Source: Brachycybe producta (lineage: Eukaryota; Arthropoda; Diplopoda; Playtdesmida; Andrognathidae). From it: 64,000 nucleotides of DNA. Positions 1-11,382 of this stretch are shown here, piece after piece; the first letter of the stretch is position 1; every line of letters begins with the position of its first letter. A program made the position numbers and the translations under genes. The notes under the pieces are model-generated. The model made no database searches, was not told the DNA's origin, and saw only the letters and a program-made list of their open reading frames with translations. The stretch spans positions 2,693,131-2,757,130 of the forward strand of contig JAUPFP010000006.1 of assembly GCA_036925085.1 (NCBI GenBank), given 5' to 3'.

Positions 1-59
1 AAAATATGGGAAGATCGAATTAAAAAATCAACAAAATTTTGGACCACTTCCCGCTCCGA

Positions 60-345
60 ACGAATGAAACTTTAAATAAAAATCTAAAAGATGCACAGAA
101 TCTACAAATATAACCCAAGAAGAAAGTCTCTCCGCGCACCTTCCAGTTTTTAAATAAAACCTCAACTCTCTATACAATTATCAAAGGAATATCTAAACAA
201 TATTTTCTAAAAATTAAACTGCTGTGTATAAATGAATGAAAATCTACAAGAAACTAGAAAACCTATCCATAAATATAATCTGAAAAGGAAGTTTTCATGT
301 ACCTTCTAGTTTTTTAAATAGAATATTAAACACAAGAGTGTAAAA
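60..345. repeat. Tandem pair of a CTAGAA-containing unit (family K)
   Basis: Two diverged copies of a ~110-bp unit lie about 160 bp apart (roughly 80-165 and 235-330). Both start AAAATCTA.AAGA and end CCTTC.AGTTTTT.AAATA. A similar tandem pair occurs at 48895-49200. The unit shares the CTAGAA word with family A but not the rest of its sequence. Type of element unknown. Confidence 0.5.
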
Positions 346-592
346 AAGTGATGAAACACACTCGAAAATAAGTCAAAATTCTCGTCTATTTCATATAATT
401 TGTGTTATCAGAAGAAGAATGAAAAAAAAATACAAACAAAACACAAAAGAAAAAACTTAAATTATAGAAGAGAACAATTGAAGAATTTGTAATTTTAAAG
501 AAACGCAAACAGCTTGTATTTTGTATAACAATTACCATAATTAGATACAGCGATCAGGCGTTAAATAAAGACATTTTCCACACACAGGCATG

Positions 593-633
<41 letters not shown>

Positions 634-1080
634 GAAGAAGAAATGAGAAACAAAACAAAACACAAAAAAAAGCAAACAATGTAACACCTAAAACTAGTTT
701 ACAAAATGGCCGCCATTTTTTTTTTGTTAGTTTCCTCTCCTGCTGCTTTAAATAATGGCCGAAACAGAAATCAGAAGAAAAAAAAACGAAAAGCAAAAGT
801 GAAAAACTTAAAACATTTCAAGAGAAAAATAAAAGTTTCATTCTCCTTTTATTTTGAATTTTTTTTTTCAAAAGGAACAATCATTTTTTATTATAACTTT
901 AATCATCATATTTAAGGTTTTGTTGCTCTTGTACACATTTATATCATAAGACACATGGTGAATGAAATTAACTTTTAAATGTCCATTAACCTCTTCTTAT
1001 TATTATCTTGAAATGTGAGTAATAACTTTGGTAAAAGATGAAAGGAGTTAGAAATAAAATAGTTCAATTTTAACAATTTC
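346..1080. other. AT-rich stretch without recognisable gene
   Basis: Apart from an AAT microsatellite at about 593-633 there are only A- and T-runs. Open frames here encode poly-Ile or Lys/Phe-rich strings that come from the simple repeats. Confidence 0.6.
593..633. repeat. (AAT)n microsatellite
   Basis: About 13 uninterrupted TAA/AAT units, ending in GAAGAAGAA. On the minus strand it reads as a run of isoleucine codons. Confidence 0.95.
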
Positions 1081-1084
1081 TAAT

Positions 1085-1530
1085 TCACTTTTCACGTGGC
1101 CCGTATTCACGGTTCGCAATGACAACTGCGCCAAGATATTTATTGGATTTCATCCTTTTTAAATGCATGATACTTTTGAACTTGTCCCTCTGCCACAGGC
1201 CTCCATGGCTGTGCTTGCGGAGTAAATTATCATCGGCGGCGTAGACCCCTACGCCCATCAAAAATCGGCGCCACACTATGAATTTACATGAAAAAGTAAT
1301 GGTGGCGCACGGCGGAGGATCCGACCTGTTTGAGGGGATGGAGGCGGCGTTTGCAGCACCACCTTGGCGTAAATGGGCAACAACAGAAGCGAAATATTTT
1401 CAAAGTTTCTATGGGAACTCTGCCAAATGGGTATAGGCCTTGTTGTCTTCTTTGTAGGCCATGCCTAAGCCTACTCTTGTCACGGCCCTGGAACCTACCC
1501 TTAAGAAGAAAACCAGTTCCTAACTAATTA
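1085..1530. other. GC-richer island, possible old transposon fragment
   Basis: This block is clearly richer in G and C than its surroundings. It contains TCCCTCTGCCAC followed by GGCTGTGCTTGCGGAGTA, a word pair recurring near 44310, 46490 and 62420 (family N). No open frame spans it: the minus-strand frame is 63 codons and the plus-strand frame 65. An ancient transposon piece is the simplest reading; a fragmentary exon cannot be excluded. Confidence 0.4.
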
Positions 1531-2230
1531 TTGCCTGAATAATTTCAAACATCTTCAATAACAAAAAAAAAGGAACCGGTGGTCCGGTACCAAAGTTGTA
1601 CCACTACCAGTAAGTACTAAAAAAGACACTGCAGCACTTGAACTGCAGTTATCAAACACGACAAACAGGACGACAACAACAACAACAACCGAGTCGTATA
1701 CCTTTGCAAAAACCTAGACACAAACTCTCTCTATGTAATAATAACAGTGTACACGCCTACACGTGCAATGACTGTAATTTACAAAAGGGAATTGGAAGAT
1801 CAATTAGGCAAGTTTTTGGACAAAAGACCCAACGATGCATCCCACTGAATCAAATTACGTAATTAGTCCAAATATATATAAGAGAATGCAAACTCCCTCC
1901 ACCCCTAACCTCCCTATAAATGTATTGAAGTCTAAATACATGTAGAAAGGAGGCGGTGGAAGAGGAGGATTTTTGTCCAAATTAAAGAGATGTGACATCC
2001 ACCAAAATGGCTTTTTTTTTCTTTCTTTCTTCATCTTCTTCCTTCAAATGTTTGGAGTATTTAAGGGTCCTTAATATTTATCCTCAGTGCACCAAAGACA
2101 TCATCATCATATTTCTTCAATTACAGCATTTTACCCCCAATAAACCTAACCTGAACCGCCCTTTTCCTTTCAGAAGATGATAACATTAACATTTGTTGCG
2201 TGTTTTATCACAATCTCATTGTTAAGCCTA
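1531..2230. other. No gene seen
   Basis: Unique-looking AT-rich sequence with an AAC run near 1675-1690 and a T/C-rich patch near 2009-2045. No splice-bounded coding frame could be supported. Confidence 0.5.

Positions 2231-2231
<1 letters not shown>

Positions 2232-2262
<31 letters not shown>
2232..2262. repeat. (CT)n microsatellite
   Basis: About 15 CT units next to the left end of the family G element. Confidence 0.95.
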
Positions 2263-2264
<2 letters not shown>

Positions 2265-2287
2265 CTATTCCTTCTTGGCTGCGATAT

Positions 2288-2716
2288 ACCTAGTTTCCAC
2301 TAGAAAAAAATAACGGCAGTTACATAACCATGGTTATAGTTAACTGCAGACAAGTTAGATGTGGTGCATTAAAACCTGTTGTTAAATGATTTTGTGTCAA
2401 TTCCTCTGTTCGGTTTCACTTCCTGATAAACAGTTGTGCATTTTGTGAAATTTTCACACCTCATTTCAGTCAAAAACTGAGGGCTCTCACTATCCGCCAT
2501 GTTGTTTGTAGGCGAAATTTGTTTGGAAACACACGAAGTTACATTTAACCAATTTAAAAATGTGGGTTAACCACATTGTGTTAATGCATTTGAGTTAACT
2601 TCAGTGCTCCGAAATTTAACCATGGTTAATGGTAACCACATTCGTTTCCAGTAGAACATTAACTGTGGTTAACTTTTTAACCGCAGTTAATGTTTGTAGT
2701 TAAAACGAGATATTAG
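2288..2716 (+). mobile_element. Family G MITE-like element, fullest copy
   Basis: A ~430-bp unit whose ends are inverted copies. The left end has GTTTCCACTAG followed by AACGGCAGTTA; the right end has TTAACCGCAGTTAATG then TAGTTAAAACGAG. The interior is full of GGTTAA/TTAACC words and contains CACTTCCTGATAAACAGTTG, which recurs at 63955. It is non-coding. Related pieces lie at 20572-20760, 45345-45475 and 63848-64000. Superfamily not determined. Confidence 0.65.
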
Positions 2717-2873
2717 AGTAAATTTTTTAAAAAAAATTCAAATCTCTGTGTCTGTTTTTTCTCAAAATGTCTCAGAAACAACGACACTAATTTTATTACT
2801 ACAAAAGTATAATAGAGTGACTGCAGCTAAATCGTTTAATATTTATGATCTTAAAAATTATAAACTTAATTAA

Positions 2874-3047
2874 CATGATTTATGTACAGCTGATTTTTGT
2901 AAAAAAAAATTATTATTCTGTGTTTTTCAGTGACGGGAGCAAAATGAAGAGAAACTAGAAAGTGTTTTTAGAAACTAGAAGGGTAACTCAATCACTTTAA
3001 GGATATATTTTTATGTTGATATTTTTCAAAATAAACTTTATATGTTA
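2874..3047 (+). mobile_element. Family A, left half only
   Basis: Runs from the outer motif ACAGCTGATTTT through AATGAAGAGAAACTAGAAAG and GGGTAACTCAATCACTTTAA to AAAATAAACTTTATA. The right half is missing and a CT microsatellite begins 17 bp further on. Confidence 0.8.
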
Positions 3048-3061
3048 AATTATTCGATTTA

Positions 3062-3063
<2 letters not shown>

Positions 3064-3096
<33 letters not shown>
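3064..3096. repeat. (CT)n microsatellite
   Basis: About 16 CT units directly after the truncated family A copy. Confidence 0.95.
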
Positions 3097-3097
<1 letters not shown>

Positions 3098-3099
<2 letters not shown>

Positions 3100-3960
3100 C
3101 TCCCTTTCCATCTTTATTTCTTATTTCTCTCTTTATGAAACTTCTTTTTGCAAAAGTAACTTTTTGTTTTTACTTATTTCAAAGAAGAATAAGAAAAAAA
3201 CAATCAATGCAAAAAGCAAAAAAAAACAAACTCAAATTAGCTGGGAAAAAAAAAATACGAAAAGAGAAAACAAAAACCACCTATTTGAGGGTTTTTTTAT
3301 CTTTCTGTGAATTTATTGGAAATACAATACAGTAAATACACATTTACTTCTATGTAGTCTTGAGTCCTATAATCATAATTTACTTCCAAATGAGATACGA
3401 AAAATATTAAGAAAAAGAACAAAAAAATTAATAAAATGAGAGGAAAAAAAAAGACAAAAAAAAACAAGCAATAAATCGAAAAAATCCAATCGAAATTAAA
3501 TTACACTGTGTTTCTATATAGATGAACGTATTATATAGGAGTTATTTCTATCAGACTATCAGCTATCAATCAGACTGTATTAGGAGAATTTTGCTCAATA
3601 AATGGCAACATTAACAGTGGGAATCATTGGTAAACCGTAGAGCAGAAGAAAACAATGCATTGTTAGATGGCATCCTGACTAGAAATATCCTCGTATAAAT
3701 AGGCATCACCATTCAAAGCCCAATCAAAAATTGCAAGCAAGAAATGATGCATATTTTTGGTCCTTTTTTCCCCCAAATGTATTTAGACTATGGAACACTC
3801 TTCCTGCAAAATTGTTCCGTGTTAGGACGATTTCAATTTGATAATAATGATGATGTCTAAACGTTGTCTAAATGACTATCATTTGTGATCAGGAATTATC
3901 CTCCCCCCCCCTGCCAATGACTCTCGAGCTGATCGCAAGTGTACTGAATTCAATTGAATT
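3098..3960. other. No gene seen
   Basis: The first part is A-rich with poly-A interruptions; 3500-3960 is more complex, single-copy-looking sequence. A C9 tract sits at about 3903-3911. No coding potential or known repeat recognised. Confidence 0.5.
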
Positions 3961-3971
3961 AACATGAAAAA

Positions 3972-4295
3972 TAAATGAAAGTGATTTAGAAACTAGAAGA
4001 GTAAATCCAAAAAACGTTAAATGCTGTTTTTTCAGTCATTGAGACTGTTAAGAGACTAAAATTCAAATAAACCTAGATCTGTTAGCCTTGTAGCCTCTAA
4101 ACAGTCTCAAAGACTAAAAAAGCACAATTCATCATTTTGAGCATTATCAGAAATAATTATTTGAAATTTTCTTAAAATCTTTTTTTTTTTAAATACAACA
4201 TCTTTAAGTGATTCGTTTGCTAGTCTAGTTTCTAAAATACCTTAAAGTGATTCACTTACTCTTCTATTTTCTAAAATACTTTCAATTGTAGTTTT
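3972..4295. mobile_element. Family A, rearranged, with a C-type palindrome inside
   Basis: A left end (GATTTAGAAACTAGAAGAGTAA) is followed at 4028-4118 by an inverted pair, GAGACTGTTAAGAGACTAAA against CCTCTAAACAGTCTC. Then come two consecutive right ends, AAGTGATTCGTTTGC...CTAGTTTCTAAAATAC and AAGTGATTCACTTAC...TTTTCTAAAATAC. The doubled right end suggests local duplication or recombination between copies. Confidence 0.6.
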
Positions 4296-4322
4296 TTTTT
4301 CTGAAACTACAAAATAAACAAG

Positions 4323-4541
4323 GGTCTCATTACAGAAAAAAAATAAGACTGTCATATAACAATCATTTATCATATCTAGCTCATAACTTTGTAACAGTCA
4401 CAGAAGCAAATTACAAAGTATTATTACAGCTATTGTTGTCATTTTACTCCCATTGACTGGTGTACAGAGTAACATGACATACAAGCACCGACATCATAAG
4501 GTATAACTGTCACAATTCTATGACATTTTCTGCAATGAGGC
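4323..4541 (+). mobile_element. Family F MITE-like element
   Basis: A ~219-bp unit with ends TCTCATTACAGAAAA and TTTCTGCAATGAGGCC, i.e. inverted termini. The interior has AAGACTGTCAT, TAACTTTGTAACAGTCACA, TGGTGTACAGA and GTATAACTGTCACAATT. Matching units lie at 31550-31788 (opposite orientation) and 31863-32075. Non-coding. Confidence 0.75.
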
Positions 4542-4544
4542 CAC

Positions 4545-5235
4545 TGAGTTCTAGTCCATTGCCGCTTTCTTCATTTGCATATTTTGGTTACTCAAAAAAA
4601 AAAAAGATGTGCTTAAAATTAAAACTCCCATGTCTTACCTTAATAGTTTTAAAGCTTAGCTTTATTTTTTGTGAACCACCAAGGGTGGTCTTGATCACAT
4701 CATCATAATCATAATTAAGTTTTATATTAAAATCTATTAAGAGACGCCAACAAATAAACCATTTCGTTGTAACGTAATACAACTTCCACACGGGATTATT
4801 ATAATTGCTTTTTGTAATTCCTTCATCATTCCGTCTATCCCCATTTACATAATGTTAAATACGGAGGGAAAAAGAGGGGGGGGGGAGAGCCCCTCATAAA
4901 AAATATATGAGAGACCAACTGTCATAAAAATATATCATCACAACTTGTTAACTGTGGTTATTGCCACAGAGATCAAGAAGATTTCTTTTAGTAGTTAACA
5001 GGGACATTCTAATGGTTAATGTTTGTTTAAACTGCACCAACCACAACCCATTATTATTAATATATACACAATTACAGACTGTCTCAAAATCAACCAAGCC
5101 ATCAATCTACACTTACTTTAAAGTATTAAATGAAATTGTTTAAAATTAAATATCTAAAAAAAATTACAAATACACATTTGAAACTTAAGGTGTAACCGAG
5201 GCATCTCGATGTCTTCATTATTCTTGTCTCCAAGG
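4545..5235. other. No gene seen
   Basis: AT-rich sequence with a G10 tract near 4876-4885 and a small GTTAACTGTGGTTA patch near 4947-4961 that resembles family G. Confidence 0.5.
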
Positions 5236-5239
5236 TGCA

Positions 5240-5510
5240 AAATGAAGAGAAACTAGAAAGTGTTTTAGAAAATAGAGTTGCCCTTGTAAAGATATATATA
5301 TCTTTCAAAATAAACTTTTTTGTTTGTTTGAAAATGAGTTCACTTTATGAAGACTATTTTTTTCTAACCATTTTTCTATATAAGAAGTTTATTTTGTAAA
5401 ATATCAACATGAAAATGTGCTCTTAAGTGAATGAGCTACCTTTCTAGTTTCTAAAACACTTTCTAAATTCTTTTCATTTTGCTCTTCGGAAAGACAGGAA
5501 TAATCAAGAG
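5240..5510. mobile_element. Family A, near-complete copy
   Basis: Both arms are present: AAATGAAGAGAAACTAGAAA at the left; AGTTTATTTTG, ATATCAACATGAAAAT and CTTTCTAGTTTCTAAAACAC at the right; then AAGACAGGAATAATCAAGAG. The left arm has lost part of the GGGTAGCTCAATCACTTAAG segment. Confidence 0.8.
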
Positions 5511-5517
5511 TGAAAAA

Positions 5518-6255
5518 AATCAGTTTGTTTATAAACCTCAATGTTTTTGAAATGTTTCTGAGATATTTCATTTTAAACAATTTGTCTACACACGACTTTT
5601 GCTATTGGTTCTGATACATACTGTATTTAATTGTATTGAAAACGGTTGAAAATTCCATGTATACCTTTTTTTCGAAATAACTTTCGCAACTCTCGTCGTC
5701 ATCATCATCATCATCATTCCTATTTTTTCTAAATCTTAAAATATGCAATGTTTGAAGAGATGTTTTTTTTTGCACAACTTGATAAAACAAATACATATTT
5801 TTATGACATGTATCACCTTCTAGTATTTTAGGTATAAATATCACACACCATTGACACCTTCATGAAGAGAGTGAGTTATTAAAAAAGGAGGTTTTTTTAG
5901 AGGGGGGTGAGTGGGTTTAATATTTTATTTAAGTGGCCCACCAACAGTGACTCAGGTGCAAAATTGTACTTATAGGTGAAATCATAAAACTTACTCATAA
6001 AACATAAAAATAATGACTATCATATAATATATAAAGAGCTAAAAGAAAAGTTATGTTTGCATTTTACACAATTTATAACCGGAAAAATTACAAAATCTGA
6101 TAGAAAGAGAGAGAGAGAGGAATGCAAATTTCCAAATAACATCAACATGTTAATGGAAAACCAAGAATATCTATGAATTATAAACAATAATTCTAAGCAA
6201 ACAAATAAGTTTGAATCTGGCTTCAACCAACAGAAAACGTCATCTTGAAATTTTC
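5518..6255. other. No gene seen; ATC microsatellite
   Basis: The stretch 5520-5590 carries TTCTGAGATATTTCATTTTAAACAA, comparable to sequence outside other A copies (2840, 39520, 40130), so A may extend further out than its core. An imperfect ATC run lies at 5695-5718 and a GA run near 6104-6119. Confidence 0.5.
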
Positions 6256-6257
6256 AA

Positions 6258-6435
6258 GTTTTTAAAGTCGGTTTTAAAAGTGTAAAAAAAAACGCCTCCA
6301 ATCTTTCAAGAGAAACATTTTGTGTCAGTTTGTCAATTTAAAAAGTTTATTTTAAAAGATATCAACATAAAATTACTACTAACTGATTCAGTTACCCTTC
6401 TATTTTCTAACACACTTTCAATTTCTTCTTTGTTT
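6258..6435 (-). mobile_element. Family A, right half
   Basis: Shows AAAAAGTTTATTTTAAAAGA, TATCAACATAAAA and TTACCCTTCTATTTTCTAA. It ends 11 bp before another, nearly complete copy, giving a head-to-tail pair. Confidence 0.7.
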
Positions 6436-6445
6436 TTAAGGTTTC

Positions 6446-6762
6446 ATAAAAAAATGAATAGAACCCGGAAATGTTTTAGAAACTAGAAAGTAACTCAATC
6501 ACTTCAGGGGTATTTTTTATGTTCACATATTTCAAAATAAACTTTTTTTTAAGTGAGTTAACCCAACTTTAAGTACATGATGTTTTTAAATAAATGTTTA
6601 TTTTGAAAAATATCAACCCTTTAAAAGTTTAAAAGTGATTAAGCAACCCTTCTAGTTTTCTAAAACTTTTCTAGTTTCTTTTAATTTTGCTCTTATGAAA
6701 GACAAGAGAAAAATCAAGAGTTCGAAAATCTGCCGTTCATAAAACATCGTTTTGTTAAGTGG
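6446..6762. mobile_element. Family A, near-complete copy
   Basis: Left arm GTTTTAGAAACTAGAAAGTA and AACTCAATCACTTCAGGGGT; right arm AATGTTTATTTTG and CAACCCTTCTAGTTTTC, then GAAAGACAAGAG and the outer motif TGCCGTTCATAAAACATC. Confidence 0.8.
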
Positions 6763-6764
6763 CC

Positions 6765-7250
6765 AATTTGCAGTTGCCAGTTAGTCATAATATCGATTAT
6801 AGTTGTGATTTTTAAAAGCGCTTTCCAGACGCTAGGTGCGCTTTTTAACGTTATTGCATGCAAGTTTTAATTTACAACCAACAGCGCCCTCCCTCCCTCT
6901 CTCTCAGGCATGAAAATTGTGACATTTCTAGTCGTTAAAACCGCTTCAAATAAACAAACATAAGCTTATATTTATTATTGTTTGACACTTGCGAATAGTC
7001 ATCATAAGCTTAAGAGTCGTTTTTATTACTTTAAAACATTTTAATGGTGTTTTTCATATAGGTATCAAAATGGCTGTTTTGATATTAAAATGACCGGATT
7101 ATCCGGAAAAAGAAAAATCCCTTCTAAAAAGGAGTGAGACGGGAGGAACATTTGTTTTTTTTATCAGAACCAATAAAATATTATTTTAAAAATTAAACTC
7201 TCATTTATTTTATTTTTGAACAATAAATTTATCAGTTCAATTGTATTCTT
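6765..7250. other. No gene seen; isolated pogo-like word
   Basis: AT-rich sequence containing CCGGATTATCCGG at about 7094-7106, the word that marks the pogo-like ends at 10951-11115 and 57941-58699. Too short to call an element. Confidence 0.4.
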
Positions 7251-7251
7251 T

Positions 7252-7424
7252 CAGCCCTGTTTCCACTTGACGAAAATGAGTTTGAAAATGCATTTTAGTC
7301 ATAACTCTGTCGTCCTTCCATAGAAAATACACAGTGACGACAGCCGAGAGCAACCTTCGACTTCTTTTTGTCGCCACGAAAAGTTTTTCAAAAGTCGTCC
7401 GTGTGAAAAGGGTCTTAACTACAC
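7252..7424. mobile_element. Family J-like inverted-repeat element
   Basis: Begins CCCTGTTTCCACTTGACGAA and ends GTCCGTGTGAAAAGGGTC, roughly inverted termini with a 172-bp span. The layout matches 36228-36412 and 57963-58318, though the sequence is diverged. The 72-codon minus-strand frame over it is a by-product. Confidence 0.45.
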
Positions 7425-7425
7425 C

Positions 7426-8520
7426 ACTTTGCCTTTTTAGAGGCTCAGATATCACAATTACTTCAAAAGGTTTGAAAAGTAATTTCAGCCCAACACTTCG
7501 CTAAAACTCATGTTGTGGCTGATAAAACACACCACAGAAACCGGAAATGTCAACAAAACAAGACTTTTGATTTTTGTTTGACATCTTTACAAATATCAAC
7601 AGTTTCCAAAGTAAAAGTCTTGCAGAGTTGGGTACAGCATGTTGACATCGACATTCCTTGAAATGTCTCACAACTGCTGCTGACTTGTGCCATATTTGGC
7701 AAACAAAACAGAAAAAGTAAAAAAAAAAAAACACGGCCCACATGTGGCTCTTTAATTCTACTCTCTATGAAACCCTTGAAAGTGACAAACGTAAAGAAGA
7801 AACCACCCCAGTTGGTGCCCATTTCAAAAGGTGGTTGGGTTTTGATTTTACATCAATACTGAGTGGTGACTATGAGATCTTGTACCATTATACAGAGTGG
7901 TGCAAATACCATCTACGCAATTGCAATGCCACATATCGACTAGCTCTGTAAACGCAACAACGGAAACCTCCAGAATGAAAATTAACTACGAACATTAAGA
8001 ACTTAAGGAAAAATCACACATGCTGAAAAACAGCCAGAGAATTAATAAAAAATGCGATGTTCCTTTGCACTCAAAAGATAAATGGCGCTTCTAATAAATG
8101 CCTTACAAAGTGATTTTTTTCCAGCTTGTGTGATTCTTCCCTTATTATATTATCAAGTTTTATAATGTATTTTAGTCGTTCTGTTCAAAAGACTTTTGCA
8201 ACACTCAGTATAAGAAGAAATTTAGACCAGCATGAAACTAAAAATTGCTAGAGCTAGAAAGAACAACTTTTTCAGGTATAGAGCAACAATTTTCACCCGA
8301 AAAACAAGTTAATTGTCGGAAAGAAACCCCTTACTGTGAGAAACTAATTGCTTCAAACCCCCCTCTTAGTCCTCCACCCCCACACTATTCTCTTTTAATA
8401 AGTGCCCCTCCCCCCACCTTTTCATATATAACAAGATCCAAAACATTGGGTATTAAAAAAAAGTCAACGGGGGTCAACAATTCAACCTGAAAAATTCAAA
8501 CAAAAAATAAAAAGATATCT
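7426..8520. other. No gene seen; transposon-like fragments
   Basis: At 7734-7752 GGCCCACATGTGGCTC resembles words common in hAT termini. At 7945-8010 CTCTGTAAACGCAACAACGG and AACCTCCAGAATGAA...ATTAAGAACTTAAGG match a segment at 46343-46455, so the two are copies of one element of unknown type. The rest is AT-rich, with C-rich text near 8360-8420. Confidence 0.45.
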
Positions 8521-8527
8521 CGGAAGC

Positions 8528-8545
8528 AACAACAACAACAACAAA
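8528..8545. repeat. (AAC)n short microsatellite
   Basis: Six CAA units. Confidence 0.85.
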
Positions 8546-8883
8546 TGGCATTTTCATCTTCATCTTCATTGAAAAGTGTTCACTCCTCCTCTCACCAGGA
8601 ATCATTTCTGAGTGAAATGACAAAAACCTTTTCTTTTTCATGTTTTCTATGCGTCAAAAGTTACACCTTTACTTACACCTTACACACACAGCAGCACGTC
8701 ATCATACACCAACATCAAAAAATATATACCTCATACCCTTGTATTGACAATTCTAGTTTCTTTGCAGAGTCACTCTGTCTTGTGTTTGTTACTGAAATGC
8801 TGTAAAGCACAACAACATATCTTTAAAAGAAAAGAATTTCCGGATGTGCTTCATTTTTTTTGTCTCTGCCATTTTCTACTCAA

Positions 8884-8955
8884 ATATGAGGCCTTAGAAA
8901 GCCTCATATGGAGGAGAAGGCAATGGATAATTCTCACCTTCAACCTGAAGGTGGT
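8884..8955. other. Two small hairpins next to a family A end
   Basis: ATATGAGGC and GCCTCATAT pair across a 7-bp loop (about 8885-8909). Then CACCTTCA and TGAAGGTG pair across a 3-bp loop (about 8937-8955). The second overlaps the outer end of the following A copy. Confidence 0.6.
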
Positions 8956-9278
8956 TAAAGTGTAAATGGCGCCACTTTATGTTTCAGAAGAGCAAAATTA
9001 CGAGTGTTTTAGAAACTAGAAGGTTAGCTCAATCACCTGAGGGTATTTTCATGTTAATATCTTTCAAAATAAACGTTTTTACAGACAAAAATTACAAAAA
9101 AAAAATATCGTCTGCTTAAAGTTGGGTCATCATTTTCAAACAGAACAGAAAATGTTTATTTTGAAATATAACAACATGAAAATATATTTAAATGACCGAA
9201 CTACTCTTCTAGTTTCTAAAACATTTGAATTTGTATTTTGCACCTGATAGAACAATCAAGAGTTCGAGAGGCGTTTAC
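8948..9278. mobile_element. Family A, complete copy with outer ends
   Basis: The outer left end reads AAGGTGGTTAAAGTGTAAAT, followed by TTTCAGAAGAGCAAAATTA, TTTTAGAAACTAGAAGG and CTTTCAAAATAAACG. The right arm mirrors this: AATGTTTATTTTGAAA, ACTCTTCTAGTTTCTAAAAC, CAAGAGTTCGAGAGGCGTTT. This copy helps define the true termini (GGTGG..TTAAAGTGTAAACG). Confidence 0.85.
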
Positions 9279-9279
9279 A

Positions 9280-9980
9280 TTTTTAATATTCAATTGAATT
9301 TGAAATGCAGTTAAGCACATTTATAATTTGGATTATTCGCGTAATTAATAATTTTAATTAAAAACTATACTTAACTAATCTTCAGTTTTTAAACCTGAAA
9401 ATTTATAAAATAATTGAAAGTTTAAATATATTTTTTTTAAAACAATGCATATTTAATTTTAATTTTAATATGACGTCACGTAAATATTATAATAAAAGTT
9501 ATTAATGCCTGTTATCTCCACGGTCAATTTAAGCTGAAGCTGCTGACTAGTTTTCGGTTTTTTTCTTCAGATTTTGAAATATTTCACTTTGTAAAATTGT
9601 ATATGAGATAAGAGATAATATAAGAGAGTAACACAACAATCACACACAAAAAAATAATTGAATCACATTGTGTTTGCAACAAAATACCATTGAAATAGAG
9701 GCAGGGAGGCGCCTCTTTTTTTTTCTTCAAGACAGTATGGGATAAATGGGGTCACGACCCACCTAGTAAAAACACATACACCTATATGGCACACAAGGTA
9801 AGCCTATCTTTCTCACCTGTGTATTTATAAATTCCGCATTGTCATAATAATAAACACCTCCACAAATCATCACTCCTACTAAAATTTGCAAAAACTAAAA
9901 AAAAAGGAATAACTGCAACGCCATCTGTTGACTGAAATATACATCACCGAAGCCAACTATATTATCATTTCCTTCTTTTA
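9280..9980. other. No gene seen
   Basis: AT-rich with homopolymer runs and one TGACGTCACG word near 9472. Not recognised. Confidence 0.5.
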
Positions 9981-9985
9981 AAACG

Positions 9986-10420
9986 AACAGTCTAGTTAGA
10001 GGCTAGAATTCTTCTTTAGTTAACCCTCATTTAATCTAAAAAAGCCTCTAAGTAGTCCTTCTGACTGACTGACTTTTCAAAAAGAAATTATATGCTAAGT
10101 TATGCACAAATGACAATAGCGCCCTCTAATGTTTATTTTAATCATACATTTTGGGGTTTGAACAAGGCATGGGTAGGTTGAATTGTTTGCCTTAGTTAGA
10201 GGCTAGACTTCTTCTTGAGTTAACCTTCATTTAGTCTAAATTTATCATACATTGATGATTGAATGAAGCCTCTAACTAGTCTCTCTTAAATTATTTTCAC
10301 AAAAAAAAATGATATGCTAAGTTATGAACAGAAGACAATAGCGCCCTCTTCTGGTTACTTCAATATATTCATTAATCATATATTTTTAAGATTTCAACAA
10401 GGGAGAAATGGGGGGGGGGG
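9986..10420 (+). repeat. ~200-bp direct duplication carrying a C-type palindromic core
   Basis: TAGTTAGAGGCTAGA at 9993 recurs at 10193. Both are followed by GAGTTAACC(C/T)TCATTTA-type text, then GCCTCTAA at the far side of a hairpin, ATATGCTAAGTTATG, GACAATAGCGCCCTCT, and TCAACAAGG- or GAACAAGG-type text. The second copy is ~20 bp longer. It ends at a G11 tract (10410-10420). Confidence 0.75.
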
Positions 10421-10488
10421 TGGAAATGTTTGTAAAAATAATGAATAGAGAATGAAGAAAAAGAGGAGAGTGAAATGACCCCCCCCCC
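10410..10488. repeat. G11 and C10 tracts facing each other
   Basis: G11 (10410-10420) and C10 (10479-10488) are complementary and 58 bp apart, so they could pair in single-stranded DNA or RNA. Confidence 0.8.
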
Positions 10489-10489
10489 T

Positions 10490-10945
10490 TGTGGTCAATA
10501 CCATAACAGTATTTTGGAAGCTATTCTTTTACTCATAAGTGCCTTTATTATAGCACCTGGATTTTTAAACGGCCCCTTAAAAAAATTAAGGGCAACATCA
10601 GCGCCCTCTATATATTTTTTAAATATATTCAATAATAAAGAGGACATTCACTCAAAATCGTGACTGGTGACTTTGAAATTTTATCTTTAAAAAAAAACGA
10701 CCTAACAAGAATACAAAATTTAAATAAAAAAATTAATCATGGTTGAACTTTTCAATGTTTCATATTTAATTTTAAAAAATTACAATATCTCCTCCTCCTC
10801 TCCCTTAATCTTCTTCCCAACTTTCATTTTGTCAAAATATGACAACTTATAGAAATTAACAAATGAAGAAAAAAAAATGGCTCTGAGTTCGTCACGATGT
10901 ATTAGAGTAAGAGGACTGTGAGGTTAGAATGGAGTGACACTGACA
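10490..10945. other. No gene seen
   Basis: AT-rich. Near 10600 CAGCGCCCTCTATAT echoes the end of the 200-bp duplication. The 62-codon frame starting at 10475 runs out of the C-tract and resembles nothing I know. Confidence 0.5.
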
Positions 10946-10950
10946 AAAAA

Positions 10951-11116
10951 GTCTGGATAATCCGGAAAATCTTCCCTTTTTTACTTTTAATTACATGTAT
11001 CTTCTTCACTATCCGGAAAGTTAAAAAGTCAAAAACACAGATAAACTAAAAGCCAGTCCGAATTACCCGGAAAACCTGAAAAATACCGACATCCGGATAA
11101 TCGAGATTCTACTGTA
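10951..11116. mobile_element. pogo/Tigger-like non-autonomous remnant
   Basis: The right end reads ATCCGGATAATCGAGATTC then TACTG|TA, i.e. CAGTAGAATCTCGATTATCC on the minus strand. Ends with CAGT next to a TA target are typical of Tc1/mariner-type elements, pogo/Tigger in particular. The left side has GGATAATCCGGAAAATC but no clear CAGT end. No transposase is present. Confidence 0.55.
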
Positions 11117-11343
11117 CATATGATTAATTACTGAGGGTCATATGGAGGAGCCCTAATGTCAACTGAAGTGTGAAATGGTTCAAAATACATAATGTGTACT
11201 AGTTGTAATAATCTCTTAATACAAGAAACAACTTCCAAAAGTGTAATTTTAACCTAAAAGATCTTTAACAGCTAAAAGAAAAATATTTACCAACTAAACT
11301 GTCAAAAAAAAACTGGATAAAAGAAATGGATATTTAGACAGAT

Positions 11344-11345
<2 letters not shown>

Positions 11346-11378
<33 letters not shown>
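11346..11378. repeat. (GA)n microsatellite
   Basis: About 16 GA units. Confidence 0.95.
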
Positions 11379-11382
<4 letters not shown>

